Positions 1-6,177 of a DNA stretch of 7,938 bases are shown piece after piece. A model generated the notes under the pieces. That model was given only the letters and a program-made list of their open reading frames with translations. It ran no database searches and had not been told where the DNA came from. Every line of letters begins with the position of its first letter. Within the stretch, counting starts at the first letter, position 1. Position numbers and translations under genes: made by a program. This DNA comes from Nitratiruptor sp. (lineage in GTDB: Bacteria > Campylobacterota > Campylobacteria > Campylobacterales > Nitratiruptoraceae), in NCBI GenBank assembly GCA_015494505.1, contig WGBB01000228.1:1-7938 (forward strand), read 5' to 3'.

Positions 1-1
1 A

Positions 2-88
2 TACGCTCGCGAAGCCAAAGAGAAGGGACGCATCAAAACCGTAGCCGAAGCGGAAGCTCTCAAGGCAAAAGATATCTGCGCCGTCTAA
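2..88 (+). CDS. C-terminal end of an unidentified protein (5' part outside the window)
   Basis: Frame 2 is open from the left edge to a TAA at 86-88 and encodes 28 residues ending in KAKDICAV. The composition is charged and probably helical, with alternating Ala, Lys and Glu. Frame 3 stops early. Frame 1 stays open longer but reads as an Arg/Ser-rich shadow, so frame 2 is the credible one. No family-specific motif survives in this fragment and I do not recognise the product. It lies on the same strand as the Sel1-like gene that follows. A short G+C-rich hairpin separates the two, so they may or may not be co-transcribed. Confidence 0.55.
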   Translation, partial: YAREAKEKGRIKTVAEAEALKAKDICAV

Positions 89-96
89 ACCCTTCC

Positions 97-109
97 GCCC
101 CTTTGGGGC
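97..109 (+). terminator. Short G+C hairpin after the first gene, weak terminator candidate
   Basis: GCCCC (97-101) pairs with GGGGC (105-109) around a TTT loop, nine bases after the TAA of the first gene. No T-tract follows (the next bases are ATATGCTTG). It is therefore not a canonical intrinsic terminator, and could be only an mRNA 3'-end stabiliser or attenuating hairpin. Confidence 0.25.
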
Positions 110-178
110 ATATGCTTGTATACAACGAATTTACAACAAAAAAATAGCATAATAGCTTCTAAAAAAGAGGTTCTGCCA

Positions 179-601
179 TTGAAAAAATCGGCTTTTTTTC
201 TTATTGTCGCCATCGTCGGTCTCTTCGCTAAAGATCTCTGTCCCGTGCCCAATAGGGACGGCTTCTATGAACGATGCGACTACCTCGCTTCCAATTTTAC
301 AAAACCACTCTCCAAAAGAACCGTCGCAAGATGGAAAAAGGCTTGCAACAGCGGAAATCTACAAAGCTGCTACAAACTCTCTTTGGCCTACGCTACGGGA
401 AACGGCATCTATCGGTCCTATTATAGAGCCAACAAACTGTGGCACTTGACGTGCGAAAATGGCAACGCCAAAAGCTGCTACAATCTCGCCAACTCCTATC
501 TTTTGCACCATGGCGTGGAGATGAACCTCACTATGGCGAAAGAGTACTTCGATCTCGCTTGTGATATGGGCTACCGGCGAGCATGTCCTCATAAACGATG
601 A
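179..601 (+). CDS. Exported Sel1-like repeat protein, Hcp-type (cysteine-paired)
   Basis: A protein of 140 residues from the TTG at 179. This start is chosen because AGAGG (166-170) sits 8 bases upstream and translation opens with a classic signal peptide: two Lys, then a hydrophobic run (residues 5-17), probable cleavage after Ala17. An in-frame upstream TTG at 116 would bury that signal behind 21 polar residues and has no ribosome site. The mature part has eight cysteines in four pairs: 21/33, 56/64, 92/100 and 128/136. The last three pairs recur every 36 residues, each within an 'AC..GN..SCY.LA..Y' type repeat (about 56-91, 92-127, 128-140). This is the signature of Sel1-like repeats of the Helicobacter cysteine-rich protein (Hcp) family, alpha/alpha solenoids in which each Cys pair forms a disulfide. 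Periplasmic or secreted location follows; a binding role is inferred from the fold and the ligand is unknown. A weak -10-like CATAAT (148-153) lies upstream without a well-spaced -35. Confidence 0.85.
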   Translation: MKKSAFFLIVAIVGLFAKDLCPVPNRDGFYERCDYLASNFTKPLSKRTVARWKKACNSGNLQSCYKLSLAYATGNGIYRSYYRANKLWHLTCENGNAKSCYNLANSYLLHHGVEMNLTMAKEYFDLACDMGYRRACPHKR

Positions 602-605
602 ACCC

Positions 606-634
606 TTTACATTAAGTTCAGTTTAAGATATAAT
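606..634 (+). promoter_or_regulatory. rnpB promoter (near-consensus sigma-70)
   Basis: A -35 box TTTACA (606-611), a 17-base spacer and a perfect -10 TATAAT (629-634) precede the predicted RNA 5' end at about 641, the expected 6-7 bases downstream. The -35 begins only four bases after the TGA of the Sel1-like gene. Vegetative promoters in Campylobacterota often lack a recognisable -35, so this strong form fits an abundant stable RNA with its own promoter. Confidence 0.8.
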
Positions 635-640
635 TGCTTC

Positions 641-985
641 GGCGCAGCGGATAGCAGCTTGGCCGATGGTCAAGAGGAAAGTCCGAGCTGCAGTGAGGCA
701 GGGTTCCACCTAACTGGTGGCCGGCGAAGCCCATATGGGATAAGCCGAGGGAAAGTGCAACAGAAACCAGACCGCCGATGGCCAATTTGGCACAGGCAAG
801 GGTGAAAAGGTGAGGTAAGAGCTCACCGCCTCTTTGGCAACAAAGAGGGCAGTGTAAACCCAACCCGCAGCAAGTCGCACCTGGTTGGCGCCTCACGTTT
901 TGAGTGCGACGCTCGAGCTCTATGGCGACATAGAGCCTAGATAAATTGCTATCTACGACAGAACTCGGCTTACAGCTGCGCCATC
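641..985 (+). ncRNA. rnpB: RNase P RNA, bacterial class A
   Basis: This is the catalytic RNA that removes the 5' leader from pre-tRNAs together with the RnpA protein. The conserved core is present: GAGGAAAGTCC (674-684), the GTGCAACAGAAA block near 756-767, GGTAAGAGCTCACC (814-827), the CTAGATAAAT region (937-946) and ACAGAACTCGGCTTA (958-972). Helices can be drawn by eye. P1 is 641-648 with 975-982 (8 bp). P2 is GATAGCA 650-656 with 947-953. P3 is a very short hairpin, 658-664 with 668-674. P12 is 829-836 with 841-848 and a GCAA loop. A P15-like arm is 874-880 with 904-910, carrying GGTTGG, which could contact the tRNA CCA end. P18 is 917-924 with 929-936 and a GCGA loop. Core helix P4 has CCGAG (683-687) opposite CTCGG (964-968), an A-U pair where Escherichia coli has G-C, so pairing is kept by covariation. 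The 5' end is set from the promoter and P1. The 3' end is approximate because no T-tract terminator follows. Confidence 0.96.
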
Positions 986-988
986 ACC

Positions 989-2824
989 TTAATTATACGT
1001 CTCCTCATAGCGTATAATCAATACCGCGTTCGTGGGCAATACGCTTCGTAGCTCTCTTATGATCTCCTTTTTCGTCACGCTATTGAGATCTTTCGCGACT
1101 ATAACATCAGCCTCCACTTCCAAAATATCTCCCCTTTGGACGATGTTCGCGATTTTGACGCGAATATGTTTTGGATAGTAATTTTTATTGAGAGTAGCGA
1201 TCTTTTGGTAGATCTGCTCTTCGGCTACAAAGCTTTGTGTCGAGAGCCACAATGGAATGATAATAAAACTGAGCATCAGAATTTTTATAAAAAACGCCGC
1301 AGCTGCATACTTTTGGGAAGCGAATCCCATAAGATAGAAAACGACTCCGGCTGCAACGATGATACCGATGACGTTGGCTAAAAAAAGCAAAAATGAGCCC
1401 ATAAAGAGTCCCCAATCTGCCCAGCCGATACCGATACCAGCCACACACAGAGGCGGCACGAGTGCTACGGCGATAGCTACTCCTGCTAGCGATTCACCCA
1501 CTTTGGAGTTGGCATATCCATAAGCTGCTGCGATACCTGCTAAAATCGCCACGGCAAGGTCGAGGAGTGTGGGATGCGTACGCATCGCCATTTGATTCGT
1601 GACATGAAAAAAGGGCAACAAATATGCGAAGGTTGCAGAGAGCATAAGAGCTAAAAAGAGTGAAATGATAAGGGTTTTGATGCTTTGACGAAAGAGGCTT
1701 CCATCGAAGCGTACAGCCGCCATGGCAAGAGCCACGATGGGCCCCATGAGGGGAGCCAAAATCATAGCACCGATAATAGTGGGAGCGGCATTTTGGAAAA
1801 GCCCCGTAGTAGCCATTAAGACGCTGATGATAAGGAGCACGCTATAGGCGATGCCCATTTTTGCGTTTTGGCGAAGCTTCGAAAAGAGCTCGGCGAAATC
1901 TTGCTCATCTGCAATAGGCAACAAAGGAAGATGCTTTTTTGCGTAGAAATTGATGAGTTCATCGCTCGTAGGAAGCTTTTGGATGCGGATACTCTCTTTG
2001 GATTCCTGGGCTTTGACACATCGCGATCCCGTTGCGATACGCAGCGATACCTTTTGCGCTACGAGCTCAACGGTTTTGGTGCTCAGCAGTTTCGTATTGA
2101 GGTGCAGATCCAGCGGCGAACCGTCCAGCGAGGCGATATGCAAAGCTTGAGATTTGAGCACTCCTATTCCGTCGGGCAGAGGTTGGTTTTCGGCATTGTG
2201 ACGAAAAAAACGCAGTCGCAACGCCTGTATAAGGCTTCTTGGTGCGTAGATTACGGCGGCTATACGGCTGCATTGGTTGTCGCTCGCTTTGAAAAATGCG
2301 AGACGCCGTTTTGTGAGAGTCGCTTCGTTGCCGGCTTCTATGAAGAGTGTCGCACTTTGGATCTCTTGTCCCTCTTTGGTGGCGATATGGAGGGGTAAAA
2401 GGTGGACTTTGCTTAAAGCTTGCAGATAAGAAAAGAACCCCTTTTTGATAATCTCGCTTTTTCCTATGCGCACGCATCCCAAAGCCACTGTTTCGTTGCA
2501 GCGCACTATCGTATCGATATAGGAGCACTCCTTTTGGGTATAGAGCGCGAGGGCTTTGGAAAGCTGTGGAGGAATCGCGAAAGCCTCTTGCTGGAGAGGG
2601 TTCTCTTTGCAAGGAATGATGAATAGCTGCGAAGGAGTGGAGGAGAACTTTTGCACGAAATCTATGAAGGTCTCATCATCGAGCATGAGATATACTGAAC
2701 TCTCTTTTGGAAGCGTCAGCTCATCGCCGTAGCGAAGAGCTTCTATGTCAGTGACGGTCGATCGAAGCGTTTCGTAACTCTCTTGCCAAGGCAGTGATTC
2801 TTGATAGAGAAAAAATGTCGCCAT
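989..2824 (-). CDS. DUF389 family (TIGR00341-like) membrane protein with long N-terminal domain
   Basis: A protein of 611 residues from the ATG at 2824-2822. That ATG shares one base with the dUTPase stop (TGATG). An in-frame TTG one codon earlier is less likely. No ribosome site lies at normal distance (GAGGAG is about 25 bases away), so translation probably depends on coupling. Residues about 322-527 form six or seven membrane segments with the family's hallmarks: N345-AAPTIIGAMILAPLMGPI (345-363) and AYGYANSKVGESLAGVAIAV (434-453). A soluble tail of about 80 residues follows (530-611). The first 300 residues are soluble. By eye they recall a diacylglycerol-kinase-like fold with degenerate motifs: LDDETF at 48-53 in place of GGDGT, IIPCKENP at 69-76 in place of IPLGTGND, and LDGSPL at 233-238 in place of the C-terminal DGE motif. 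DUF389 proteins have no settled biochemical role and no reaction should be assigned. The gene is last in the valS operon and ends about four bases from rnpB, convergently. Confidence 0.88.
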   Translation of the reverse strand: MATFFLYQESLPWQESYETLRSTVTDIEALRYGDELTLPKESSVYLMLDDETFIDFVQKFSSTPSQLFIIPCKENPLQQEAFAIPPQLSKALALYTQKECSYIDTIVRCNETVALGCVRIGKSEIIKKGFFSYLQALSKVHLLPLHIATKEGQEIQSATLFIEAGNEATLTKRRLAFFKASDNQCSRIAAVIYAPRSLIQALRLRFFRHNAENQPLPDGIGVLKSQALHIASLDGSPLDLHLNTKLLSTKTVELVAQKVSLRIATGSRCVKAQESKESIRIQKLPTSDELINFYAKKHLPLLPIADEQDFAELFSKLRQNAKMGIAYSVLLIISVLMATTGLFQNAAPTIIGAMILAPLMGPIVALAMAAVRFDGSLFRQSIKTLIISLFLALMLSATFAYLLPFFHVTNQMAMRTHPTLLDLAVAILAGIAAAYGYANSKVGESLAGVAIAVALVPPLCVAGIGIGWADWGLFMGSFLLFLANVIGIIVAAGVVFYLMGFASQKYAAAAFFIKILMLSFIIIPLWLSTQSFVAEEQIYQKIATLNKNYYPKHIRVKIANIVQRGDILEVEADVIVAKDLNSVTKKEIIRELRSVLPTNAVLIIRYEETYN

Positions 2825-3498
2825 CAAAGGGTTTCATAGATTTTGCGAAGCTCCTCTTTGAGGGCTTCGTAGCTGATATCGGGATGCGCCGCCAAAATCT
2901 CTTGCATCACCACGTTATCCTCTTTGCCGTTCCATATCTTTTTGTAGGTTCCCTCTTTGTAACCGTGCTCTTGGCGAAACTGGTTGAGGGCGTTCTTGCC
3001 GATATAGAGGCTATAGAGCTCATCGAAGCCGAGCCCCACGCTGTCGCAGGCTTTGAAAAATTGCTCCAAGAGCGCTTCTTGCATCATCTCGCTATCGTTT
3101 TTGACAAGCGCCAGCGCCATGAGCTCTTCGAAGATATCGAGATATTCGTCGACTTTTTCGTTGTCCCACTTTTGGATTTTGATGTCGCTTCTTGTGCCTT
3201 TAAGATTGTCGATGAGTTTGGCGGCCGCATCGAGTTCGTTGAATTTGAGCAGATAGCTCATGAGAAAATGCCAGATATCTACTAGCTCTAGCTTGATGTT
3301 TTGCAGGTCTGGCTGCGCGTCGATACTTTTCCAGTGTTTCCAGGGAAAGGAGTCGATGAGCTCGGCCGTCTCCATATAGATGCAGCGTTTCCAGTTGATG
3401 CGCTTGCCGTTTTTGGTGACGTCGTTTCGCCACTGCACGCCGTTGGTGTCGTTATTGAGCTCGTTTTGGAGCTGCAGCATCGCATAGATCTTTTCCAT
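2824..3498 (-). CDS. dut: Dimeric (all-alpha) dUTPase
   Basis: The enzyme hydrolyses dUTP to dUMP and pyrophosphate in the cytoplasm, keeping uracil out of DNA and supplying dUMP for thymidylate synthesis. At 224 residues it matches the dUTPase_2 family (the Campylobacter/Leishmania dimeric type, MazG-related). It is unrelated to the trimeric beta-fold Dut of most bacteria. The metal-binding signature is visible: E43-x-x-E46 in METAELIDS, followed by E71-x-x-D74 in KLELVDIWHF. The family element SFPWKHWK (50-57) lies between them, and the N-terminal LQLQNELNNDTNG substrate segment is intact. The ATG at 3498 shares one base with the valS stop (TAATG). GAGG at 3510-3507 lies 8 bases upstream inside the valS coding end, so the gene has its own ribosome site as well as possible coupling. 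The 3' stop overlaps the ATG of the DUF389 gene. No anomaly in length or key residues. Confidence 0.93.
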   Translation of the reverse strand: MEKIYAMLQLQNELNNDTNGVQWRNDVTKNGKRINWKRCIYMETAELIDSFPWKHWKSIDAQPDLQNIKLELVDIWHFLMSYLLKFNELDAAAKLIDNLKGTRSDIKIQKWDNEKVDEYLDIFEELMALALVKNDSEMMQEALLEQFFKACDSVGLGFDELYSLYIGKNALNQFRQEHGYKEGTYKKIWNGKEDNVVMQEILAAHPDISYEALKEELRKIYETL

Positions 3499-6110
3499 TA
3501 TCCGAGCCTCGCGAGTTCTTCTTCTATTGTAGCCAGTTTCTCTTTGGCTTCTTCAAGCGCCTTTTGGTTTTGTTCCACCACCTCTTTGGGAGCGTTTTTT
3601 ATAAAGTTTTCGTTGCCAAGCATCTTGGAGAGCTTTTCGATCTCTTTTTGCACCTTCTCTTTTTGTTTGGTGAGGCGCTTGATGATAGGAGTGAGGTCGA
3701 TACCTTCCAATGGAATGAAAACCTCTACCTTCTCGCCGATATCCGCCACCGCGTTTTCGACGGTTTTGTCCGTAAACTCCACACGCTCCACTTTCGCGAG
3801 CTTTTGGATGAAAGCCTTGGCGCTGTCGGGCATATCGGCTTTGACATACGCAAGAGGCACCTGTTTGTTGGCCATATCGATGAGGGCTTTCGCGCGGCGC
3901 AGGCTCACCACCGCATCGATGATGGTAGCGAAGCGCTCTTCGAGCTCTTCGTCGCGTTTGCCGGCTTTGGGGTAGGGCATCACCATCACCGAGCGTGCCT
4001 CTTCGAGAGTGGTGCTACTGAGTTCTTGATAGAGATACTCGGTGATGAATGGCATAAATGGGTGCAAGAGCTTCATCGCCTCTTTAAAGATAGCTCCCAG
4101 TTCGGCAATAGCGCTTTTATCGGCTTTGGCCAGCTCGATACCCCAGTCGCAAAACTCGCCCCACAAGAAGCGATAGAGCGTGGTAGCGGCGTCGTTGAAG
4201 CGGTAGCTATCGAGATTGTCGCGCACCTCTTCTACGGCATTGTAAAAGCGGCTGAGCATGTAGCGGCCAAGGTCCGTGGATATTTGGACGTCAGCTAAGT
4301 CTTCGAATCGCTTCTGGTGCATCAGCAAAAAGCGCGCTGCATTGTAGAGCTTGTTAGTGAAGTTGCGATAGAGCTCCAAGCGATCACGGGAAAGACGGAT
4401 ATCACGTCCTTGTACGGCTAGGATAGCCAGTGTGAAACGCAGTGCATCGGTGCTAAATTCCTTGATGGTGTCGATAGGATCGATCACGTTGCCGCGCGAT
4501 TTACTCATCTTCTGGCCATGCTCGTCGCGCACGAGGGCGTGGAGATAGACATCTTTGAAGGGGAGCTTATGCAAAAAGTGCTCGCCCATCATCATCATGC
4601 GCGCCACCCAGAAAAAGAGGATATCAAAGCCTGTGATGAGCAGGTCGTTGGGGTAGAACTCCTCCAGGTCTCCTTCGTTCCACTTCACGCCTTTGCCCCA
4701 CTCTCCATTGCCCCAGCCAAGTGTCGAAAAGGGCCAGAGTGCGGAGCTAAACCAGGTATCGAGGACGTCCGGGTCTTGGTAGATGTCGCTGCTGCCGCAT
4801 TTGGGGCACTTCTCTTCATGCTCTTTCTTGCTGGCCCATTCATGGCCACATGCATTGCAGTACCATACGGGGATGCGATGTCCCCACCACAGCTGGCGCG
4901 AGATACACCAGTCGCGCAGCTCGCGCATCCAGGCGTTGAAGTTGTTGAGCCATTGGGGTGGGTAGAATTTGGTTTCACCCGCGTTTGCTTTGCGCACAGC
5001 CTCTTTGGCGATGTCGGCTTTGACGAACCATTGGGGCGAGATGTAGGGCTCTACCACGTTGCCACAGCGATAGCAGTGACCCACTTGGTGCTTGTGGGGT
5101 TCGATTTTTTCGATGTATCCCTCTTGTTGCAGTTTTTGCACCACTTTGTCACGCGCTTCGAGACGCTCGAGTCCCGCAAACTCGCCGGCATGCTCGTTGA
5201 GGATACCTTTTTCATCGAAAATCGTGATGAATTCGAGATTATGGCGTTTGCCCACTTCGTAGTCATTGGGGTCGTGTGCCGGCGTGACCTTGACCACACC
5301 TGTCCCGAATTCCATATCCACGTGCTCGTCTGCGATGATGGGAATTTCTCTGCCTATAAGCGGCAGGCGCACTTTCTTGCCCACGAGATGCTTGTAGCGC
5401 TCATCCTTTGGATTGACCATCACGGCAGTATCGCCGAAAAATGTTTCGGGACGCGTCGTAGCCACCACCACGTAGCCATCTTCACCTACTATTGGGTAGC
5501 GGATATGATAGAGGGCTCCCTCTTTCTCTTCATATTCCACTTCGATGTCACTGAGAGCCCCGTCGTGGGTACACCAGTTGACAAGGTATTCGCCCTTGAC
5601 GATGAGTCCCTCGTCATAAAGACGCACGAAGGCTTCGCGCACGGCGTTTTTGAGCCCCTCGTCCATCGTGAAGCGCTCTCTGCTCCATGCCGGGCTTACG
5701 CCCAAAAGACGCAGCTGCTCGACGATGGCGCTGCCGTACTCTTCTTTCCATTTCCATACATACTCTAAAAACTTCTCTCGTCCTATCTCCTCTTTGCGAA
5801 TCCCTTTGGCGAGCAGCTGCTTTTCCACCACGTTTTGGGTAGCGATACCGGCATGGTCGGTGCCTGGCTGCCACAAGGTCTTGTAGCCATCCATACGCTT
5901 ATAGCGCACCATAATGTCTTGGAGAGTAAAGGTAAGGGCATGGCCGATGTGGAGCCTCCCCGTGACGTTGGGAGGGGGCATCATGATACAAAAGCGCTTG
6001 CCGTTTTGGATATCCTTGTTGCCGTCGATCTCGAAGTAGCCGCGCTCTTCCCAGATGTGATAGAATTTCTGTTCTATTTCTTGCGGATTGTACTGTTTTT
6101 TGTCGCTCAT
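3498..6110 (-). CDS. valS: Valine--tRNA ligase (ValRS)
   Basis: A class Ia synthetase of 870 residues, a normal length, that charges tRNA-Val with valine and edits mischarged threonine. The catalytic Rossmann fold carries PPPNVTGRLHIGHA (45-58, with HIGH at 54-57) and KMSKS at 534-538. The CP1 editing domain is inserted between the two, with ATTRPET (217-223) and TPAHDPND (276-283). A zinc-ribbon-like insertion has C418/C421 and C435/C438, and another Cys pair, C346/C349, stands in HCYRCG. The anticodon-binding helical domain spans about 610-720. The C-terminal arm (about 805-868) is a Lys/Glu-rich coiled coil, as expected for tRNA elbow binding in bacterial ValRS. The start is the ATG at 6110-6108, with AAAAGGTG (6126-6119) about 8 bases upstream. 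It is the first gene of a three-gene operon, divergent from the helicase gene. I see no T-box or tRNA-like leader in the short 5' region, so regulation by uncharged tRNA-Val is not apparent. Confidence 0.98.
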   Translation of the reverse strand: MSDKKQYNPQEIEQKFYHIWEERGYFEIDGNKDIQNGKRFCIMMPPPNVTGRLHIGHALTFTLQDIMVRYKRMDGYKTLWQPGTDHAGIATQNVVEKQLLAKGIRKEEIGREKFLEYVWKWKEEYGSAIVEQLRLLGVSPAWSRERFTMDEGLKNAVREAFVRLYDEGLIVKGEYLVNWCTHDGALSDIEVEYEEKEGALYHIRYPIVGEDGYVVVATTRPETFFGDTAVMVNPKDERYKHLVGKKVRLPLIGREIPIIADEHVDMEFGTGVVKVTPAHDPNDYEVGKRHNLEFITIFDEKGILNEHAGEFAGLERLEARDKVVQKLQQEGYIEKIEPHKHQVGHCYRCGNVVEPYISPQWFVKADIAKEAVRKANAGETKFYPPQWLNNFNAWMRELRDWCISRQLWWGHRIPVWYCNACGHEWASKKEHEEKCPKCGSSDIYQDPDVLDTWFSSALWPFSTLGWGNGEWGKGVKWNEGDLEEFYPNDLLITGFDILFFWVARMMMMGEHFLHKLPFKDVYLHALVRDEHGQKMSKSRGNVIDPIDTIKEFSTDALRFTLAILAVQGRDIRLSRDRLELYRNFTNKLYNAARFLLMHQKRFEDLADVQISTDLGRYMLSRFYNAVEEVRDNLDSYRFNDAATTLYRFLWGEFCDWGIELAKADKSAIAELGAIFKEAMKLLHPFMPFITEYLYQELSSTTLEEARSVMVMPYPKAGKRDEELEERFATIIDAVVSLRRAKALIDMANKQVPLAYVKADMPDSAKAFIQKLAKVERVEFTDKTVENAVADIGEKVEVFIPLEGIDLTPIIKRLTKQKEKVQKEIEKLSKMLGNENFIKNAPKEVVEQNQKALEEAKEKLATIEEELARLG

Positions 6111-6131
6111 AGGGGTAACACCTTTTGTGTA

Positions 6132-6137
6132 TATAAA
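6132..6137 (+). promoter_or_regulatory. Candidate -10 box for the helicase gene
   Basis: TATAAA at 6132-6137 in an A+T-rich run (TATATAAATTT) would start a plus-strand transcript near 6144, about 34 bases before the helicase ATG. No -35 is evident. It lies back to back with the valS promoter candidate, so the two transcription units may share or compete for this 67-base interval. Confidence 0.3.
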
Positions 6138-6146
6138 TTTGACGCG

Positions 6147-6155
6147 ATTTTACCA
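6147..6155 (-). promoter_or_regulatory. Candidate extended -10 promoter for the valS operon
   Basis: Read on the minus strand, TGGTAAAAT (6155 to 6147) is an extended -10 element (TGnTAAAAT). It would place the transcript start near 6140, leaving a 5' leader of about 30 bases that contains the AAAAGGTG ribosome site. There is no convincing -35 at the expected position, which is common in Campylobacterota. Nearby A+T-rich alternatives (6128-6139) would start transcription inside or next to the ribosome site and are less likely for valS. Confidence 0.45.
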
Positions 6156-6177
6156 AAAGTTAGCTAAAAGGTTCGTG

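Noticed and set aside
112..147. 12-codon ATG frame as a possible leader peptide before the Sel1-like gene
   Set aside because: There is no ribosome site at proper spacing and no enriched regulatory codons or attenuator-like alternative hairpins. It could easily occur by chance.
618..896. 92-codon open frame on the minus strand across rnpB
   Set aside because: It is antisense to the structured, conserved core of RNase P RNA. The Cys/Gly/Leu-rich translation reflects RNA helices rather than a protein.
2825..2827. TTG as the start of the DUF389 protein
   Set aside because: The adjacent ATG at 2824-2822 overlaps the dut stop exactly as the dut ATG overlaps the valS stop, and gives the simpler coupled start.
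4518..5768. Long open frame (416 codons) on the plus strand, antisense to valS
   Set aside because: It lies wholly opposite a clear ValRS gene with intact catalytic motifs. Its translation is His/Phe/Val-rich, as expected from the complement of a conserved gene, with no ribosome site or recognisable domain.
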